From: Vreelandella glaciei
Lineage (GTDB): Bacteria > Pseudomonadota > Gammaproteobacteria > Pseudomonadales > Halomonadaceae
NCBI RefSeq assembly: GCF_013415125.1
Contig: NZ_JACCDE010000001.1
Span: forward strand, 1-64,000
DNA: 64,000 nucleotides
Reading direction: 5' to 3'
The notes under the pieces are model-generated. The model was not told the origin of the DNA, did not search any database, and saw nothing but the letters and a program-made list of their open reading frames with translations. Made by a program: the position numbers and the translations under genes. Below, piece after piece: positions 28,088-37,205 of the stretch (the stretch's first letter is position 1; every line of letters begins with the position of its first letter).

Positions 28088-28453
28088 TTAGGCATGGGTG
28101 GCTCGGGCGTGATGCGACGGGCGAACCATATCGAGGATCAGCCCGATTAGGCCGATCACCATAGCTACGCAGACCCACCACTGGTGTAGCAGCATTGCAG
28201 CGAAAAAAGTGCCAGCAAGGCCTATCAGGGTAAGTACCCTTAGCGCGATGGATGCACCACGCCCTTTGACTACGGCAAGGAGAAGTGCCAACACCGCAAG
28301 AACGAGGCAGGCGACAATAGCGATTAACGCGCCAAGTGTTCCTGTCACCCCGGTTAACGGTGTGAAATAGGCATAAAGCGCAATAGCAAGCCCAGCAAGT
28401 GAGACTATCAAAACAATGATAGCGCCTACCCTGGAAGAGTTGGATGGCAACAT
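28088..28453 (-). CDS. Small membrane protein, likely separate membrane domain of the PQQ dehydrogenase
   Basis: The 121-aa protein consists of four or five hydrophobic helices with short loops and a His/Arg-rich end. It resembles in size and layout the N-terminal membrane domain that precedes the propeller in one-piece glucose dehydrogenases such as E. coli Gcd. Its stop is 10 bases before the catalytic gene's ATG. I infer that this is the anchor and quinone-docking part made as a separate chain. Sequence alone does not prove the assignment, since small hydrophobic proteins look alike. Confidence 0.65.
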   Translation of the reverse strand: MLPSNSSRVGAIIVLIVSLAGLAIALYAYFTPLTGVTGTLGALIAIVACLVLAVLALLLAVVKGRGASIALRVLTLIGLAGTFFAAMLLHQWWVCVAMVIGLIGLILDMVRPSHHARATHA

Positions 28454-28595
28454 AACGGTAAGGCCTCTGTGTGAGTGAGGTGCCTGACATTAAAGCTAAG
28501 TTAACGTCAGAAATCGTTAGCCCTATAAATTTAGCAGAGAACTAATATTTTTGGCTCTGTAAAGAGTTTTGAGTGCTCACAGGAAATAAGTAGCG

Positions 28596-29642
28596 CTACT
28601 TTTTTAACCAATGTTTATTTCTAATCGTTGGCACGCGCTGAGATGAGCGTGACGTTTGCCGGAAGTGGCTGGGTGTAGTGCTGAATTCGCGCTTGAAGGC
28701 AGTCGCAAAATTGGCGGCGCTCGCGTAGCCAGCAAGCGAGGCTGCTGTTTCTATGCTTACCCCTTGCGCTATAGCGTGCCGGGCCAGCGAAAGATGATAA
28801 TGGCGTAAAAAACTGCCTAACGATTCCCCATACTGGCGATAAAAACGACGCTGAAGATTGCTTAAGCTCATGCCTAAATAGCTAGCCAAATCTGCTTGAG
28901 TCATTCGTTTCGCCTCACCGTTATCGATGAGGCTCATAAGAGTGGCTAAACGACGGTCTGACTTCTCCTGATGGGGAGGGGTAGGCGAATGGCTATTTTC
29001 AGTTGAGGACAGTTGCGCGCTGGCTAGTGCCTCGCCGGCCAAGGTCATTGCAAAGCCCAGGAGTTGAAGTCGGTGAGCAACGTTCTCTTTTGCTAACTGC
29101 TGCGGCGTGAAAAGCTGAGATGCTAAAGCGATCAAACCAGGCGAGGGCGCCCAGTAGTGAAGGTGGGGCAAACCATTGGGCGCTGCCATTAAATCGCTAT
29201 GGCCATAGCGTGCTAACCAGTGTGGCGTAAGGCTAAGGGTCAGCGTGCGCTCAAACGCACCTGCTTGGCCAAGGCGCATAAAACTGGTCGCTGAAGGCAG
29301 GGCCACTAAAAGACCGGTATGAGGCGTTTGTGTGCCTAGTGTTTGAGGCCCTAATTGTACCTCAAAAGCGCCATAGCGCACCTGTACGGTTCCCTCAATT
29401 ACCAAGGCGATCTTTATCCCTGCAGGCAATATTGCTTGGCTTTTCAAGCCAAATCGATCTTGGATGTCGGCCAGGCGTAGTTGCAACCCCGGCTCAAGTT
29501 CGCTGACCCACATACGTCCCGCTAAGGGTGCTGAGCGTTGGTCCCAGCAAGGTGCTTCCAGCCGCTGACGTTTGACCAGTGTTGCCGAGAGCTGCTGCAA
29601 ATCGGCGGCGCTAATTTCTTGCTCGGTTGTCAGTTCGCCCAC
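28596..29642 (-). CDS. AraC-family transcriptional regulator
   Basis: The 348-aa protein has a sensing N-terminal half and a C-terminal double helix-turn-helix (about 240-340). In it, TQADLASYLGMSLSNLQRRF is the first recognition unit and SAANFATAFKREFSTTPSHFR the second. It starts at a GTG with AAGGA five bases upstream. It is divergent from a TonB-dependent siderophore receptor, the usual arrangement for PchR-like activators that sense the ferric siderophore. Its inducer is inferred from this context. Confidence 0.85.
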   Translation of the reverse strand: MGELTTEQEISAADLQQLSATLVKRQRLEAPCWDQRSAPLAGRMWVSELEPGLQLRLADIQDRFGLKSQAILPAGIKIALVIEGTVQVRYGAFEVQLGPQTLGTQTPHTGLLVALPSATSFMRLGQAGAFERTLTLSLTPHWLARYGHSDLMAAPNGLPHLHYWAPSPGLIALASQLFTPQQLAKENVAHRLQLLGFAMTLAGEALASAQLSSTENSHSPTPPHQEKSDRRLATLMSLIDNGEAKRMTQADLASYLGMSLSNLQRRFYRQYGESLGSFLRHYHLSLARHAIAQGVSIETAASLAGYASAANFATAFKREFSTTPSHFRQTSRSSQRVPTIRNKHWLKK

Positions 29643-29785
29643 GCATGTCCTTTATGAAAGTGGTTCGCTTAAATCCTCGCTAGCTATCTGTTATAGCATT
29701 TTGCTGTGTTTGCAAAGCAAACCGCTATTTTCGCAAAGGCGAGGCGGGTTAAGTGATGCCATAATGCGCTGCCATAAGCTCTATT

Positions 29786-29804
29786 GCAATGAATTCTCAT
29801 TCGC
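29786..29804 (+). promoter_or_regulatory. Candidate Fur box
   Basis: The 19-mer at 29786-29804 contains AATGA-N4-TCATT and the ATTCTCATT half that is frequent in Fur sites. It lies 41 bases before the siderophore receptor ATG, in the region shared with the divergent AraC gene. Spacing between the half-sites is one base longer than the classical consensus. Iron repression is inferred. Confidence 0.5.
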
Positions 29805-29844
29805 AAGTTGGTCAATGGTATCAGGGCACATAAGGGGACGCAGC

Positions 29845-32004
29845 ATGGCATCTAAAGAAAAACTCATCCGACGTTCAGCGGTGATGATGGGCGGTTCGGC
29901 CGTTTTGTTAAGTTTCGCTCCCAGCGTTTTGGCTCAAGCGATTGAAGACGTGACACGGCTGGAACCTGTGACGGTGGAGGGTAACCGGCTTTATGAAATG
30001 TTGTCCTCTGAAGCCACCGGCGGTTATAGCGTCGACGCCGCCACTGTCGGCACTAAAACGCCTGCGTCGCTGCGAGATATACCGCAATCGGTTAGCGTCG
30101 TCACGCACGAGGCCATTGAAGATCAAAACTTTACCACGTTAGATGAGCTGGGGCGCCGGACGCCTGGGATGCGTGTGCTCACAAATGACAATGGCCGTTC
30201 ATCCATTTACGCGCGTGGCTACGAGTACGATGAGTACAGCATTGACGGCCTGCCTGCTCCAATGACCAGCATTACCGGCTCCGTCCCCACGCTGGCAGCT
30301 TTTGATCGTGTAGAAATCATGCGTGGTCCTTCGGGCCTTTTTGATAGCACCAGTGAGATGGGTGGCATTGTAAATCTGGTGCGTAAACGCCCTACTGAAG
30401 ATTTTCAGGGCCATGTAAACGGTAGCCTGGGAAGCGATCATCAGCGCTCTGCTCAAGTAGATTTATCTGGCCCCATTGCTACGAAAGGTCGGGTTCGTGG
30501 GCGATTAGTGATTGACCATACTGAACACAACCAGTTTGTCGACCACAATGAAAATGACCAAAATGATATTTATGCAGCGCTCGATATCGATTTGGATGAA
30601 GCAACAACGTTAGGTCTTGGCTATATCCATAATACTAAAGATATAGCGGTGAACAACGGCCATCCGGTCGGTAGTGATGGTGAACTGCTTTATGGGTCGC
30701 GCGCTGATTTCTACGGCGCTGATTGGAACGATTTTAATAGCCAATCCAATGATTGGATTGCTGAATTAACCCATCGGTTTGATACCGGCGGCTATGGCCG
30801 CTTGGCGGCGCGTTATTCGGATCGTAATGCTGACTATAATTACGCCTTCGGTGGAAGTGCACTGGATGCCGACGATACCCTCACGGTGGCGGGTACCGCT
30901 AGCGTTATTGATCAGCAGGCGCTGGCGGTGGATGCAAGCTACAGCCAGCCGTTTTCAGCGTTTGGTAACGTTAGCGAATTCGTCGTGGGTAGTGATTACA
31001 AACGCTTTGATACCGAAACGGAGTCAGGCAGCTCGCGTAGCGTGGCGGGTGGGCGTGTGACCCTAGAGGAACTGAACAATTTAGCATACGTCAACATTCT
31101 TGATGCAGCGCGTACCAGTGGGTCAGGCTACACCGATACAGCGACTAATCTTGAAGAGACGGGCCTTTACGCAAAACTGACGCTGCGCCCAGTGCAGCCG
31201 TTAGCGTTAATCGCCGGTGGGCGGGTAAGCCATTACGAGCTTGAATACCAGAACCGCTATGCAGTTACGGAACAGAACCGTAGTGACACGGAAATCACCC
31301 CCTATGCGGGGCTGGTGTTCGATATTGATAACGACCACTCCGTGTATGCCAGCTACTCACAGGTATTTAAGCCCCAAACGGAAAGCGATGTGAATGGGGA
31401 CTTGTTAGCGCCGCGGGAAGGGGAACAGTATGAACTAGGCGTTAAGGGCAGTTACATGGGCGGCGATTTAAACGCCCGCGTCAGCGCCTTCCGCTTGTAT
31501 GACGAAAACCGTGCCGCTGCGCCTGCAGATACGTCTGCCAGCTATTCAGAGTCAGTGGGTAAAATGCGGATTCAGGGAGCAGAGTTTGAAGTTACCGGAA
31601 GCCTAACCGACCAATGGGAGGTTATTGCCGGCTATACCTATCTGGATACCGAAGTAAAACGCAGTTCTTCAGCACGTGCAGACGGTATTTTTCTACTGAT
31701 GCCTCATAACATCGTGAACGTATGGACGCAGTACGACTTCGCTGGCGATACCCTGGGCGGCTTGCGTATCGGCGGCGGCGTGACCGCCATGAGTGGTTTT
31801 GAGTCCAGCAGCGGGATCGAGGCGCCAGGCTATGCAGTGGTCGACGCCATGATCGCCTATGACTTCACCTCGCAGCTCAGTGGTCAGCTCAACATCAACA
31901 ACCTGCTGGATCGCGATTACTATAACCGGGTAGGCGGCGTGAACACCTTCAACATGCCGGGGGCCCCGGCCAACATGGTGGCATCGCTACGCTATGACTT
32001 TTAA
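29845..32004 (+). CDS. TonB-dependent siderophore receptor
   Basis: This outer-membrane receptor takes up a ferric siderophore with energy from TonB-ExbBD. The 719-aa product has a signal peptide ending near VLAQA (residue 32). The plug domain is marked by DIPQSVSVVTHEAIEDQN and VEIMRGPSGLFDSTSEMGG. The 22-strand barrel ends in the terminal phenylalanine motif SLRYDF. There is no extended N-terminal signalling domain, so regulation through a FecR-type anti-sigma factor is unlikely. AAGGGG precedes the ATG at 29845; the in-frame extension to 29572 runs antisense into the araC gene. It resembles hydroxamate (FhuE/FpvA-like) receptors. Confidence 0.92.
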   Translation: MASKEKLIRRSAVMMGGSAVLLSFAPSVLAQAIEDVTRLEPVTVEGNRLYEMLSSEATGGYSVDAATVGTKTPASLRDIPQSVSVVTHEAIEDQNFTTLDELGRRTPGMRVLTNDNGRSSIYARGYEYDEYSIDGLPAPMTSITGSVPTLAAFDRVEIMRGPSGLFDSTSEMGGIVNLVRKRPTEDFQGHVNGSLGSDHQRSAQVDLSGPIATKGRVRGRLVIDHTEHNQFVDHNENDQNDIYAALDIDLDEATTLGLGYIHNTKDIAVNNGHPVGSDGELLYGSRADFYGADWNDFNSQSNDWIAELTHRFDTGGYGRLAARYSDRNADYNYAFGGSALDADDTLTVAGTASVIDQQALAVDASYSQPFSAFGNVSEFVVGSDYKRFDTETESGSSRSVAGGRVTLEELNNLAYVNILDAARTSGSGYTDTATNLEETGLYAKLTLRPVQPLALIAGGRVSHYELEYQNRYAVTEQNRSDTEITPYAGLVFDIDNDHSVYASYSQVFKPQTESDVNGDLLAPREGEQYELGVKGSYMGGDLNARVSAFRLYDENRAAAPADTSASYSESVGKMRIQGAEFEVTGSLTDQWEVIAGYTYLDTEVKRSSSARADGIFLLMPHNIVNVWTQYDFAGDTLGGLRIGGGVTAMSGFESSSGIEAPGYAVVDAMIAYDFTSQLSGQLNINNLLDRDYYNRVGGVNTFNMPGAPANMVASLRYDF

Positions 32005-32965
32005 TGGTGTGATCAAGCGCCACGGGAAACCGTGGCGCGCTTTTCGTTTTCAAACGGCTTATCGGCAACTGCGCCATTGGGCTTTTTTACTACTGTGCTG
32101 GATTCCGGCCATGGCTTATTGTTCGCTACCCGGTGAAGTAATACTGCCGGGCACCTCGGAATTTACGCTGGTATCACCCGAAACAGGACATGCTTACTTA
32201 ATTCAGTTATCAGTGCCCGATGCACCACCCCCAGAAACCGGCTATTCCGTACTGTACTTACTGGACGGTAACGCTCGCCTTCCGCTGTTACAAGCCGCAC
32301 GCGATACACTAACGCGCAGAGGGCCGGAAGGCGCGGGCAGCCCGCTACTGATTGTGGCGATTGGCTACCCTGAAACAAGCCGTTTTAATATGGACCGACG
32401 CAGTGAAGACTTTACGCCTTCCGTACCCCATGGCCACGATACCGTTAGCCAAAACCAGCAGAGACCACAGGCCGGTGCGGAACGCTTTCTTGCGTTTATC
32501 GAAGAACACCTAAAGCCTGAAATCAATCGGCGCTTTGCTTTAGATAGCGATCAAGAAGCGATATTGGGTCATTCATTAGGTGGACTCTTTGTACTTCATG
32601 TGCTTCTCAACCAACCAGCAAGTTTTGATAATTACATAGCGATTAGCCCATCGCTTTGGTGGTATGGCGAAAAGCCGCTTGATAGGCTATTTAATCAAGA
32701 CTCAGCGTTAGCGGGTATACCTAATGGCACTCGTCTTATGATTGGCGTGGGCGAACAGGAGCAGCCTGCCTTTGATCACCATAACGAATCCGAGCGCGCC
32801 AGACGGCAGCGCGCTCGGGGAATGGTCGATAATGCTCAAGGCTTTGCCAAATGGCTCTCTAACCAGCGAAGCATGGAAGTACGCTTTACGCTCTATCCGG
32901 GAGAGAACCATGGCAGCGTCATGTGGCCCGCCACACGACAAGCGCTTGAGTTTTTGGATAAATAA
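31994..32965 (+). CDS. Siderophore esterase, IroE/Fes-like alpha/beta hydrolase
   Basis: The 323-aa protein is an esterase-D-type alpha/beta hydrolase with nucleophile elbow GHSLGG (Ser194). It has the RRSEDFTP segment typical of IroE-like trilactone hydrolases and a C-terminal catalytic His in GENHGS. A hydrophobic segment (30-41) ending in PAMA looks like a secretion signal, so it probably acts in the periplasm, cleaving the imported siderophore or preparing it for uptake. The start overlaps the receptor end by 11 bp. A terminator-like hairpin lies within its first codons, and the signal peptide has an unusually long n-region of 29 residues. A non-AUG start after the hairpin is possible. 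Confidence 0.8.
   Translation: MTFNGVIKRHGKPWRAFRFQTAYRQLRHWAFLLLCWIPAMAYCSLPGEVILPGTSEFTLVSPETGHAYLIQLSVPDAPPPETGYSVLYLLDGNARLPLLQAARDTLTRRGPEGAGSPLLIVAIGYPETSRFNMDRRSEDFTPSVPHGHDTVSQNQQRPQAGAERFLAFIEEHLKPEINRRFALDSDQEAILGHSLGGLFVLHVLLNQPASFDNYIAISPSLWWYGEKPLDRLFNQDSALAGIPNGTRLMIGVGEQEQPAFDHHNESERARRQRARGMVDNAQGFAKWLSNQRSMEVRFTLYPGENHGSVMWPATRQALEFLDK
32017..32049 (+). terminator. Terminator-like hairpin at receptor/esterase junction
   Basis: GCGCCACGG (32017-32025) pairs with its complement (32030-32038) around a GAAA tetraloop. GC, TTTT, CG and TTTT follow. It sits 12 bases after the receptor stop but inside codons 8-15 of the esterase reading frame. It probably attenuates transcription, so that less esterase than receptor is made. 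Confidence 0.75.
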
Positions 32966-32968
32966 ACG

Positions 32969-34789
32969 TTATTTAGCAGCGAGTTTTTTGAGCCACCCCC
33001 GCCAGCCACCAAACTCGGTAATATCTTCTGCCTCGCCCCCTTCATTGAGTGCGCCTGCAGTGCAAATAAAGCCGCACTTCCAACTGCCGTCGGCGAGCTC
33101 CACCTGGCCTAAACCGAGCGGTGCGGGTATGCCAGCTAAAAAACTGCCGAGGGTTTCAATAGGCAGGCGCCATACTTCCACTTCAATCGCTTGGCCTTTG
33201 TCGTCCCGCAGCATCGCCGGGCGCTTGGGTGGCCCGCCCGCCAGCGCAAACAGCTTATAGCGCGGTGCGCTTTGGGTGATGCTAACCAATACGCCACCCC
33301 GCTGGGTGAGCTGATGATTAAGCGGCAGCCCTTTTAGGTGCGCACCGCACACTACTAATTCCATACTGCCATCTTGGGCAGAAACGGGGAGTTCCGCTAA
33401 GGGCAAGTGGGGAATACCGGTTGCGCCTAAGGGCAGCATCAGGCGCGCTTCCAGGGCGCGAGCAAGTGACAGTAACGTTAGATCAGCGAATACCGGCCCA
33501 AAGAGCGTGATGCCTACCGGTAAGTCCTGTTCGCTAAAGCCTACCGGCACGGCCAGGGCGCTGTAGTCGAGTAGGTTCATAAAGTTGGTCCAAGTGCCCA
33601 GGCGGGAGTTAACACCGATAGGGTCTGCCGCCACCTCATCCTTGCTGGGGTGGGTAACCGTGGTAGGCGTGAGCATCACATCTACCTGTCCGATCAGCGC
33701 GTCGGCCTGGCGCTTGTACTCAGCGAGCTTATAGCGCGCATCAAAGGCGTCTACCGCTAGCGGCGTGGCGCCCCCCTGGGTGATTTGGAAAGTCACCGGG
33801 TGCACTGCATCCGGGTTGCTCTCCATCAGTTCACGGATCACATGGTAGCGTTCGGCCACCCAAGGCCCTTCGTAAAGCAAGCGTGCTGCCGCCAGTAACG
33901 GCGAACAATCCAGCTCAACTTTTTCACCGCCAAGAGCTTCAAGCTCAGCAATCGCCTGATGCATGCCTTGGGTATAGGCCATATCGGTTTGCCACTGGGA
34001 TTCCAGCGGAACCCCAAAGTGAAACGCGGCGGGCGCTTTTCCGTAGCGTCTACCGAGTACGGCAAAGTTATGCTGGCGGGACCAGGCGCACTGGTCATCA
34101 TAGACAGCGGTAATCTCCAGCAGCTTGACGCTGTCGTCAGCGGTGAGCGCAAACAGGCTAATGGTATCCAGTGTGGCGCAGGCGGGTACCACACCGCGGG
34201 TGCTAAGCAGCCCCAGGCTGGGTTTAACGCCATATAAGTTATGGAAACAGGCGGGCACACGGCCGGAACCGGCGGTATCGGTGCCCAACGCAAAGCTCAC
34301 CATGCCAGCCGCCGTTACCACTGCCGAACCGCTGCTAGAACCGCCGGGCACCAGCGTTGAGTCAAACGCATTGGCAGGCGTGCCGTATACTTCTAGCGCG
34401 CGCTCGCCTACTAAGCCCGTTGCAAACTGATCCAGATTGGTTTTACCCATGGGAATCGCGCCCGCATCAATTAACTGTTGCACTACAAAGGCGTTTTCTG
34501 TGGGCGTATAGGCATACGCCGGGCTGCCTGCTGTGGTTGGGATCCCTGCTAGGTCAATATTGTCCTTCAGCGCAAAGGGAATGCCGTAAAGCGGCAGGGT
34601 TTCTGGCGACTCGCCTTTCAGGCGCTGCAAGTAGGGTTCCAGCTGTTCTCGCGTCAGGCGAGTAATCCAGGCGGGGTCTTGGCCGTTGCTTTCGGCTTGT
34701 GTGAGTAGCTCGTCGATTAATGCGGCAGGTGTGAGTTCACCCTGCTGGTAGGCGGCGTGCAGTGATTCGATGGTAAGTGAGTAGCGCAT
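32969..34789 (-). CDS. atzF: Allophanate hydrolase
   Basis: AtzF splits allophanate into ammonia and CO2, the last step of guanidine or urea-carboxylase nitrogen release. The 606-aa protein has an amidase-signature domain with catalytic Lys75 (FALKDNI), cis-Ser151 (PGGSSSGSA) and nucleophile Ser175 (TDTAGSGRVPA). The C-terminal AtzF domain (about 460-600) decarboxylates the intermediate. It is the last gene of the dpp-like operon, 43 bp after the GntR gene, with AAGGAAG before the ATG. The carboxylase and deiminase that make its substrate are in the adjacent operon. Confidence 0.95.
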   Translation of the reverse strand: MRYSLTIESLHAAYQQGELTPAALIDELLTQAESNGQDPAWITRLTREQLEPYLQRLKGESPETLPLYGIPFALKDNIDLAGIPTTAGSPAYAYTPTENAFVVQQLIDAGAIPMGKTNLDQFATGLVGERALEVYGTPANAFDSTLVPGGSSSGSAVVTAAGMVSFALGTDTAGSGRVPACFHNLYGVKPSLGLLSTRGVVPACATLDTISLFALTADDSVKLLEITAVYDDQCAWSRQHNFAVLGRRYGKAPAAFHFGVPLESQWQTDMAYTQGMHQAIAELEALGGEKVELDCSPLLAAARLLYEGPWVAERYHVIRELMESNPDAVHPVTFQITQGGATPLAVDAFDARYKLAEYKRQADALIGQVDVMLTPTTVTHPSKDEVAADPIGVNSRLGTWTNFMNLLDYSALAVPVGFSEQDLPVGITLFGPVFADLTLLSLARALEARLMLPLGATGIPHLPLAELPVSAQDGSMELVVCGAHLKGLPLNHQLTQRGGVLVSITQSAPRYKLFALAGGPPKRPAMLRDDKGQAIEVEVWRLPIETLGSFLAGIPAPLGLGQVELADGSWKCGFICTAGALNEGGEAEDITEFGGWRGWLKKLAAK

Positions 34790-34832
34790 CGTGTCTTCCT
34801 TGCTCAGAGTCTGTTTTCATCAATGCTGTTTT

Positions 34833-35516
34833 TTAAATTCTGTGCTCTTCAATGTAATGCTGGGTGCTAATACTGACCTGCATAACATGCGAGCGTGTGG
34901 CGCGGGCGGCAGCTTCGCCATCGCCTTCTAGAATGGCGGTGACAATGGCGTCGTGCTCTTGCCAGGAGAGGCTGGGACGTTGTGGCATACGAAACTGCGC
35001 TTTACGGAAAGGCTTTAATCGGCTTCTTGTCGCTAGGGCCAAATCGCGCAGGTAAGGGCTATGGCTGCCTTCATAGAGATGCGTATGAAACTCATGGTTA
35101 AAGGCTTCGTAGTCACTGGTGGTGCCGTCGCGCACTATGCGTAAGGCATCTTTATGAAGGCGTTGAAGGGTTTTGCGCTCCTCAAGCGTCATTCGCAGTG
35201 CGCAGAGGCGGGCGCAGGCGGCCTCCAGTTCTGACATGGCTTCGTACATCGCCAGTAGCAATTCATCGGTGATGTTGGCGACCGTTACGCCACGGTTGGG
35301 ACGCTTTTCGACCAGCCCCATAGCCGCCAGATGGCCAAACATCTCGCGTACCGGTGTGCGTGATACGGCAAAGCGCTCTGCAATTACCCGTGCATCCAAC
35401 TTGGTACCCGGCGCGATGTCACCGCTGATAATCTCATCGGCAAGGATGCTAAGCATGTCGTCGACCGTAGTGCCTTCGCGTAACTTGGCTGGGCTTATGG
35501 CAGAAAGATTTTTCAT
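34833..35516 (-). CDS. GntR-family regulator, FCD type
   Basis: The 227-aa protein has an N-terminal winged helix (about 15-80; VIAERFAVSRTPVREMFGHL) and a C-terminal all-helical FCD ligand-binding domain (about 90-220). FCD regulators bind small carboxylates or amino-acid-like effectors, often through a metal held by Asp and His residues. Its ATG overlaps the ABC ATPase stop by 4 bp. It likely controls this operon, possibly through the palindrome at 40781-40798. The effector is unknown. Confidence 0.88.
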   Translation of the reverse strand: MKNLSAISPAKLREGTTVDDMLSILADEIISGDIAPGTKLDARVIAERFAVSRTPVREMFGHLAAMGLVEKRPNRGVTVANITDELLLAMYEAMSELEAACARLCALRMTLEERKTLQRLHKDALRIVRDGTTSDYEAFNHEFHTHLYEGSHSPYLRDLALATRSRLKPFRKAQFRMPQRPSLSWQEHDAIVTAILEGDGEAAARATRSHVMQVSISTQHYIEEHRI

Positions 35517-37195
35517 AAAGCGGTCACTGGTGGGTGGGCAGAACTGGAGTGGATAGAGCTTGCTTGAGCCGGTGGGTGAGGAATCGCGTTAAGTAGCGCT
35601 CGCGTATAGGCGTGACTAGGCTCGCTCAGCAGTTTCTCAGTAGGGCCTTCCTCAACGATTTTACCTGCTTGCATCACCATCACACGGTCACATAACAATC
35701 GAACGACATTGAGATCGTGACTAATAAAGAGATAGCTCATATTGAGCTGCTCGCGCAGGCTCGCCAATAAGTTCAGCACGACTGCCTGAACAGAGACATC
35801 CAGCGCAGCGGTGGGCTCATCAAGAATCAGCAGCTTGGGTTCCAGGGCGATTGCTCGGGCAATACCAACTCGCGCCTTTTGCCCTCCAGAAAGTTGATGG
35901 GGAAAGCGGTCTAAAAGGTGGGCAGGCAAACCAACACGCTCAGCAAGCACGGATACCCGAGTGTTAAGTTCCTGGCGGTTGAGCTGGTCAAGCCTGCGCA
36001 TAGGATCCTCTATTGAACGTCGGGCGCTCCAGCGTGGGTTAAGGCTATCCGTCGGGTCTTGAAACACCATTTGCAGTTTGCTGCGCAAGGGGTGATGAGC
36101 AAACTGCTTCGCGCTGATAACGGCAATATCGCTACCGGCGAACGTTAGCGCACCGCTAGTCGGATCCAGCAGGCGCATAATCATCGCTGAGGTGGTTGAC
36201 TTGCCGCAGCCGCTCTCACCGACGAGTCCAAGGCTTTCGCCCTCGTGCAGGGTAAAGCTTAGATTATCCACTGCCCGCACTTCGTTAGCGGCCGAGCCAA
36301 AGGCTTTAACCAGGGAATCTACTTCAAGCAGCGGTGGGCCAATGGGCTGGCGCTTGGTGCTGGCACGGCGCTCATCATCGGCGGGTAGAAGATCGGCTAC
36401 CTGGGAGTCAAGCCTGGGCGTGGCGCGCATTAAGCGCTGGGTATAAGGGTGCTGCGGGGATGCAAAGAGCGTTTCGACCGCAGCGGACTCTACGATTTCG
36501 CCTTTCTCCATCACCACAATCCTATCGCAGTAGCAGGCGGCTAAGCCCAAATCATGGGTAATCAGCAGCGTGGCCATCTGCCGCTCGGCGGCCAACTCGA
36601 CGATCAAATCCATCACCGCTTTTTGCGTCGTCACATCAAGCCCCGTGGTGGGCTCGTCAGCAATAAGTAGTTGGGGGCGGCAGGCCAGAGCAATGGCAAT
36701 CACAATGCGCTGGCACATGCCGCCAGAGAGCTCAAATGGGTAGGCGTGGTAGCGCTGTTCAGGATCACGAATGCGCACGGCTTGCAGCATCTTGATGGCT
36801 TTGCCGCGGGCATTCCCCCGTGTGGCCAGGCCGTGTTGAATCATCACATCTTCAATCTGTCGGCCAACGGCACGAATTGGGTTAAGGGCCGCGCGAGGGT
36901 TCTGAAAGATCATCGACATTTCACGCCCGCGCAGCTCACTCATGGTGCGTTCATCTGCGCCACCCACATCAACGCCACCAAATACAATACTGCCGTCGGC
37001 AATGCGCCCTGCACGATCAAGAATGCGCAGCAGGGCATAGGAGGTCACGGATTTGCCGGAGCCCGATTCACCCACAATGCCTAACGTCTCGCCTTTATTA
37101 ATACTGATGTCGACTTTTTTAACCGCCGTGACGGTGCCATTACGGGTGGCGAATTCAACCGTTAAATCACGAATATCGAGCAGCGGGATAGCCAT
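35513..37195 (-). CDS. ABC transporter ATPase, DppD-DppF fusion
   Basis: The 560-aa protein joins both ATPases of a dipeptide/nickel/opine-type importer in one chain. The first half has Walker A GESGSGKS and signature LSGGMCQR. The second has GESGCGKS and LSGGQKAR, with LLILDEPTAALD as its Walker B. GAGGAG six bases upstream fixes the ATG at 37195; the longer reading to 37228 is rejected. It serves the DppB/DppC-like permeases encoded just upstream. Confidence 0.92.
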   Translation of the reverse strand: MAIPLLDIRDLTVEFATRNGTVTAVKKVDISINKGETLGIVGESGSGKSVTSYALLRILDRAGRIADGSIVFGGVDVGGADERTMSELRGREMSMIFQNPRAALNPIRAVGRQIEDVMIQHGLATRGNARGKAIKMLQAVRIRDPEQRYHAYPFELSGGMCQRIVIAIALACRPQLLIADEPTTGLDVTTQKAVMDLIVELAAERQMATLLITHDLGLAACYCDRIVVMEKGEIVESAAVETLFASPQHPYTQRLMRATPRLDSQVADLLPADDERRASTKRQPIGPPLLEVDSLVKAFGSAANEVRAVDNLSFTLHEGESLGLVGESGCGKSTTSAMIMRLLDPTSGALTFAGSDIAVISAKQFAHHPLRSKLQMVFQDPTDSLNPRWSARRSIEDPMRRLDQLNRQELNTRVSVLAERVGLPAHLLDRFPHQLSGGQKARVGIARAIALEPKLLILDEPTAALDVSVQAVVLNLLASLREQLNMSYLFISHDLNVVRLLCDRVMVMQAGKIVEEGPTEKLLSEPSHAYTRALLNAIPHPPAQASSIHSSSAHPPVTAL

Positions 37196-37205
37196 AGTAA
37201 ACTCC

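Noticed and set aside
29572-29844. 91-residue extension of the siderophore receptor
   Set aside because: It runs antisense into the AraC gene and across the candidate Fur box; the signal peptide begins at 29845.
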